The translations under genes and the position numbers were made by a program. This document shows positions 61,496-64,000 of a stretch of 64,000 nucleotides of DNA, piece after piece (the stretch's first letter is position 1; each line of letters starts with the position of its first letter). The notes under the pieces were generated by a model, which saw only the letters and a list, made by a program, of their open reading frames with translations, ran no database searches and had not been told where the DNA came from. The stretch is taken from assembly GCF_000802225.1 (NCBI RefSeq), contig NZ_JTDI01000003.1:434001-498000 (forward strand). The letters are read 5' to 3'. Source of the DNA: Novosphingobium malaysiense (GTDB lineage Bacteria > Pseudomonadota > Alphaproteobacteria > Sphingomonadales > Sphingomonadaceae).

Positions 61496-62224
61496 ATGGA
61501 ACAAGACGCGCCCAGTCTGGCCGCGCTCCCCCCCGCGCTTGCGGCCGCAGTCACGGATTCGTGCGCGGCCGTCAGCCACAATCTCAACGGCCAGAAGCTG
61601 GGGCGCAAAGGCAGGGTTACGCGCGAGCGGATCCTGGCGGCGGCGATCGAACTGATCGACAGCACCGACGAACCGTTCACGCTCAGTGCGGTGGCGCGGC
61701 GGGCATCGCTCGGGATGACGTCTCTCTACAACTATTTCACCGATCTGACCGAACTGCTGCTGGCGGTGCTCGAGCCAGTCATGGCGACGGCCGAGGAAGC
61801 TTATCTGTGCAACCTGCGCGAGCGCTGGCCCGACGAGCATCTGTTCGATTGCTGTTATCGCTTCGTGCGCAGCTATCACGCCTTTTGGCTACGTCACGCG
61901 CGCCTGTTACACATGCGCAATGCCCTGGCCGACCAGCGCGACGAGCGCATGCTACGCCATCGCATCGACAGCACCCGGCCGGTCATTGCCCTGCTGGTGC
62001 AGCAAATGGGGCATGACGAACTTGCTGCGGGACTCGATACCTCCATGGCCACGATGGTGATGATCGGGATCGAGCGCTCCATCACCATTGCCACCGACAT
62101 AGATCTGCGCCGGCAGGTGAAGATGGGGCCGGAGGTGAGCGAGGATCGTTTCCTGTTGCCCGGCGCACGCCTGATGGAACTGGCGGTCCGCGATGCGCGC
62201 AGCGGCGAACACCCGGAGCATTAA
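61496..62224 (+). CDS. TetR/AcrR-family regulator (242 aa)
   Basis: A rather long TetR protein: an N-terminal extension of about 40 residues, then the HTH (VTRERILAAAIELIDSTDEP, TLSAVARRASLGMTSLYNYF, TDLTELLLAVLEP). The C-terminal ligand domain has two Trp-Pro/Cys-rich pieces (RERWPDEHLFDCCYRFVRSY). I start at ATG 61496 with GGGGAGAGGAG upstream. It lies between the aldehyde dehydrogenase (same strand) and a convergent enoyl-CoA hydratase. Confidence 0.9.
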   Translation: MEQDAPSLAALPPALAAAVTDSCAAVSHNLNGQKLGRKGRVTRERILAAAIELIDSTDEPFTLSAVARRASLGMTSLYNYFTDLTELLLAVLEPVMATAEEAYLCNLRERWPDEHLFDCCYRFVRSYHAFWLRHARLLHMRNALADQRDERMLRHRIDSTRPVIALLVQQMGHDELAAGLDTSMATMVMIGIERSITIATDIDLRRQVKMGPEVSEDRFLLPGARLMELAVRDARSGEHPEH

Positions 62225-62266
62225 TTCCGCCCCGGGTGGTCATACACGAGAGCTTTGGCCGACGGC

Positions 62267-63097
62267 CTACTTCTTCTTGCCGCCCACGCCCTTGAGGTAC
62301 GCTTCCATACCCTTGATGTAGTCCGGGTTGAGCATGAGCCCCGAGTTGGCCATGCGCTCGACATGACGCGCGGAATCGCGGCCGACTTCGGCGCACAGGT
62401 CGATCGCGACCTTGGCTGCGCCCATCTGTTCGCCGTTCTGCTTGGTCAGGTGGCGGCAGAACTCCAGCACGTCCTCGTCGAAGGTCTCGTCCTCGTAGAC
62501 CTGATGGACGAGGCCCATGGTGAAAGCCATGTCGGCCGGAGCCGGCTTGTTGGCCATGATCAACCAGCGCGCCCAGTGCGGACCGCACAGCCGCGTGAGA
62601 CGCGAGACACCGCCCGATGCCGGCAGCACGCCGAACAGGCCTTCGGGGAAGGCGTAGCCGGCGCTCTTCGCAGCAAGGCGGAAGTCGCACGAGAGCGACA
62701 TTTCGAGACCACCGCCCACGCACATGGCCTGATGGGCCGCGACGATGGGCTTTTCCACGTGCTCCATCTCGTCCCACAACTGCTGCATGTTGTTGAGGTT
62801 GAGGCGGTGGTTCTCGCGGATCTTGCTGGCCGAGTTGCTGGCGACGTTGACTTCCGAAATGATGTTCCGGTTGCCGCCGCGCAGGTCCGCGCCCGAGCTG
62901 AAATAGCGCCCTGTCGAACGGATCAGCATGACCTTGAGCTCGGGCGTGTCGCGCAGGCGCAGCACGGCTTCGGTCAGCAGGTCCATCATCTCGCGGCTGA
63001 TGGCGTTGAGTTTGTCCGGCCGGTTCAGCGTGCAGATGATGATGCCCGGTTCGGACGTATCGTCGACAAGCAGGTGCGGCGCTTCCTGTTCAGACAT
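62267..63097 (-). CDS. Enoyl-CoA hydratase/isomerase family protein (276 aa)
   Basis: Crotonase-fold enzyme that hydrates or isomerises enoyl-CoA. Motifs: VMLIRSTGRYFSSGADLRGG (oxyanion-hole strand 1), AMCVGGGLEMSLSCDFRLAA (oxyanion-hole GGG), and FPEGLFGVLPASGGVSRLTR (the active-site Glu region). It is on the minus strand, 13 nt after the acyl-CoA dehydrogenase stop, so the two form an operon. The C-terminus ends in a lysine-rich tail (GVGGKKK). Confidence 0.9.
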   Translation of the reverse strand: MSEQEAPHLLVDDTSEPGIIICTLNRPDKLNAISREMMDLLTEAVLRLRDTPELKVMLIRSTGRYFSSGADLRGGNRNIISEVNVASNSASKIRENHRLNLNNMQQLWDEMEHVEKPIVAAHQAMCVGGGLEMSLSCDFRLAAKSAGYAFPEGLFGVLPASGGVSRLTRLCGPHWARWLIMANKPAPADMAFTMGLVHQVYEDETFDEDVLEFCRHLTKQNGEQMGAAKVAIDLCAEVGRDSARHVERMANSGLMLNPDYIKGMEAYLKGVGGKKK

Positions 63098-63110
63098 TGT
63101 TTCCCCCTCC

Positions 63111-64000
63111 TCAGTTGCGCGAACGCGGCAGGCCCAGGCCCTTTTCGGCGATCATCGAGCGATGCACCTGGCTGGTGCCGCCGTAGATCGTCGTGCCGTG
63201 GGCATGGCGATAGGCGAGGTTGATGGCATCGGCCGCGCCCTTGCGCTTCGAGAGCGAATGCGGCGCGGTGAGATCGAGGAGGTCGCGCGAATCGGTGATG
63301 AACAGTTCGGACGAGAACATCTTGGCCATCGGACCGTAGGCGCCGTTGCCCTTGCCGTGGACCTGCGTCCAGTTGGCGCGGTAGGCGATCATCTCGGAGG
63401 CGAGCACGTTGGCATACGTGCGGGCCAGCCGGGCCTGTGCCTTGGGCGTGTCGATCAGCTTGCCGCCGCCGGTGACCTTGATTTCCCCGCACAGTTCCTC
63501 GGCATCTTCGAGCATCGCGCGCTGAACTTTGGCGAAGCCGCCGCCATGCTCGAGCTCGAGGCTTGCGGCCATCGTGCGGCCGCCGCCGTTGATCGGCCCC
63601 AGGCGCCAGGTGTCGGGAATGCGCACGTTGTCATAGAAAGTGACGTTGGTGCGCTCGTCCATGAAAGTGTGGACGGCCTGCACGGTCACGCCCTCAGCCT
63701 TGAGCGGAACGATGAACATCGTCAGGCCCTTGTGCTTGGGGGCGTCCGGATCGGTGCGGCAGAGCATGAGCACATAGTCGGTCAGGTTGGCGCCGCTGGT
63801 CCACATCTTGGTACCGTCGATCAGCCAGGAGCCGTCTTCCTGCTGGGTGGCCTTGCACTTGGCGGCGAAGACGTCCGAGCCACAGCCGGGTTCGGAGTAG
63901 CCGAGCGAGCAGATCGCGTCACCCGACATGACCTTCGACAGGACGTCGCGCTTCAGTTCGTCGGTGCCGAAGCGGTACATGATCAGCGCGACCATCTGGG
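63111..64000 (-). CDS. Acyl-CoA dehydrogenase, 5' part beyond the window
   Basis: Partial flavoenzyme running off the right edge. Visible motifs: SLGYSEPGCGSDVFAAKCKA (FAD/CoA loop), GTKMWTSGANLTDYVLMLCR, VPLKAEGVTVQAVHTF, then the C-terminal helices with YRHAHGTTIYGGTSQVHRSM, the conserved G-G-T-S/A-Q-V/I-H region near the FAD adenine. The N-terminal domain is missing from the window. It is upstream of the enoyl-CoA hydratase and shares an operon with it. Confidence 0.9.
   Translation of the reverse strand, partial: QMVALIMYRFGTDELKRDVLSKVMSGDAICSLGYSEPGCGSDVFAAKCKATQQEDGSWLIDGTKMWTSGANLTDYVLMLCRTDPDAPKHKGLTMFIVPLKAEGVTVQAVHTFMDERTNVTFYDNVRIPDTWRLGPINGGGRTMAASLELEHGGGFAKVQRAMLEDAEELCGEIKVTGGGKLIDTPKAQARLARTYANVLASEMIAYRANWTQVHGKGNGAYGPMAKMFSSELFITDSRDLLDLTAPHSLSKRKGAADAINLAYRHAHGTTIYGGTSQVHRSMIAEKGLGLPRSRN

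Overview
The window is GC-rich, densely coded chromosomal DNA from an alphaproteobacterium, most likely a sphingomonad close to Novosphingobium. The evidence is protein-level: sphingomonad-type RpoD with an acidic insertion, DUF4170 and I78-inhibitor proteins, a PEP-CTERM protein with a sigma-54-type promoter, dispersed 'cgtgtcgag...cgagacacg' palindromes, and a CoA-linked catabolic cluster. This assignment is inferred from recognition of families, not from a search. No phage, IS element, CRISPR array or rRNA operon is visible.

Layout. 0-6 kb: a winged-helix regulator behind a frameshifted membrane protein gene, two tRNA-Glu genes (CTC and TTC), recJ, a flavodoxin-like protein, an unrecognised protein, and an AHH-type nuclease whose conserved HH motif lies upstream of the first conventional start. 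5-9.7 kb: nitronate monooxygenase and a hotdog dehydratase flank an inverted-repeat operator; a YeiH transporter is divergent from its LysR regulator. 9.7-17 kb: branched-chain amino acid synthesis on the minus strand (leuA with a newly read leucine-rich leader peptide; ilvB-ilvN-ilvC). 17-25 kb: housekeeping genes miaA, serB, purL, xseB-ispA-coaD, a secreted cyclophilin and queA. 25-27 kb: an AT-rich membrane protein of GT-C type that looks acquired. 27-31 kb: an ABC-2 exporter, a DUF481 outer-membrane protein and tgt (the second queuosine gene). 31-37 kb: tautomerase/HxlR-SCP2 pair, rpsD, and an operon rpiB-glyA-(80 aa)-nrdR-trmJ. 37-44 kb: a PEP-CTERM protein and TPR lipoprotein, then rpoD-dnaG and a GIY-YIG gene embedded between inverted palindromic repeats. 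44-54 kb: yqeY, carA-x-y-carB with two small translationally coupled genes between the carbamoyl phosphate synthase subunits, greA, a YqjD/YqjE-like membrane-anchored cluster, and eno. 54-64 kb: a catabolic region (TetR, AcuI-like reductase, acyl-CoA synthetase, NTF2-like protein, MarR, SDR, aldehyde dehydrogenase, TetR, enoyl-CoA hydratase, acyl-CoA dehydrogenase cut by the window edge) that would activate and oxidise an organic acid or aldehyde; the substrate cannot be read from sequence.

Most of the window is ordinary core genome. The items most worth a second look are the leuA leader peptide, the consensus sigma-54 promoter before the PEP-CTERM gene, the GIY-YIG gene whose C-terminus is encoded by a dispersed palindrome, the AHH nuclease start problem, the two small genes between carA and carB, and two good inverted-repeat operators (6131-6150 and 31403-31421).
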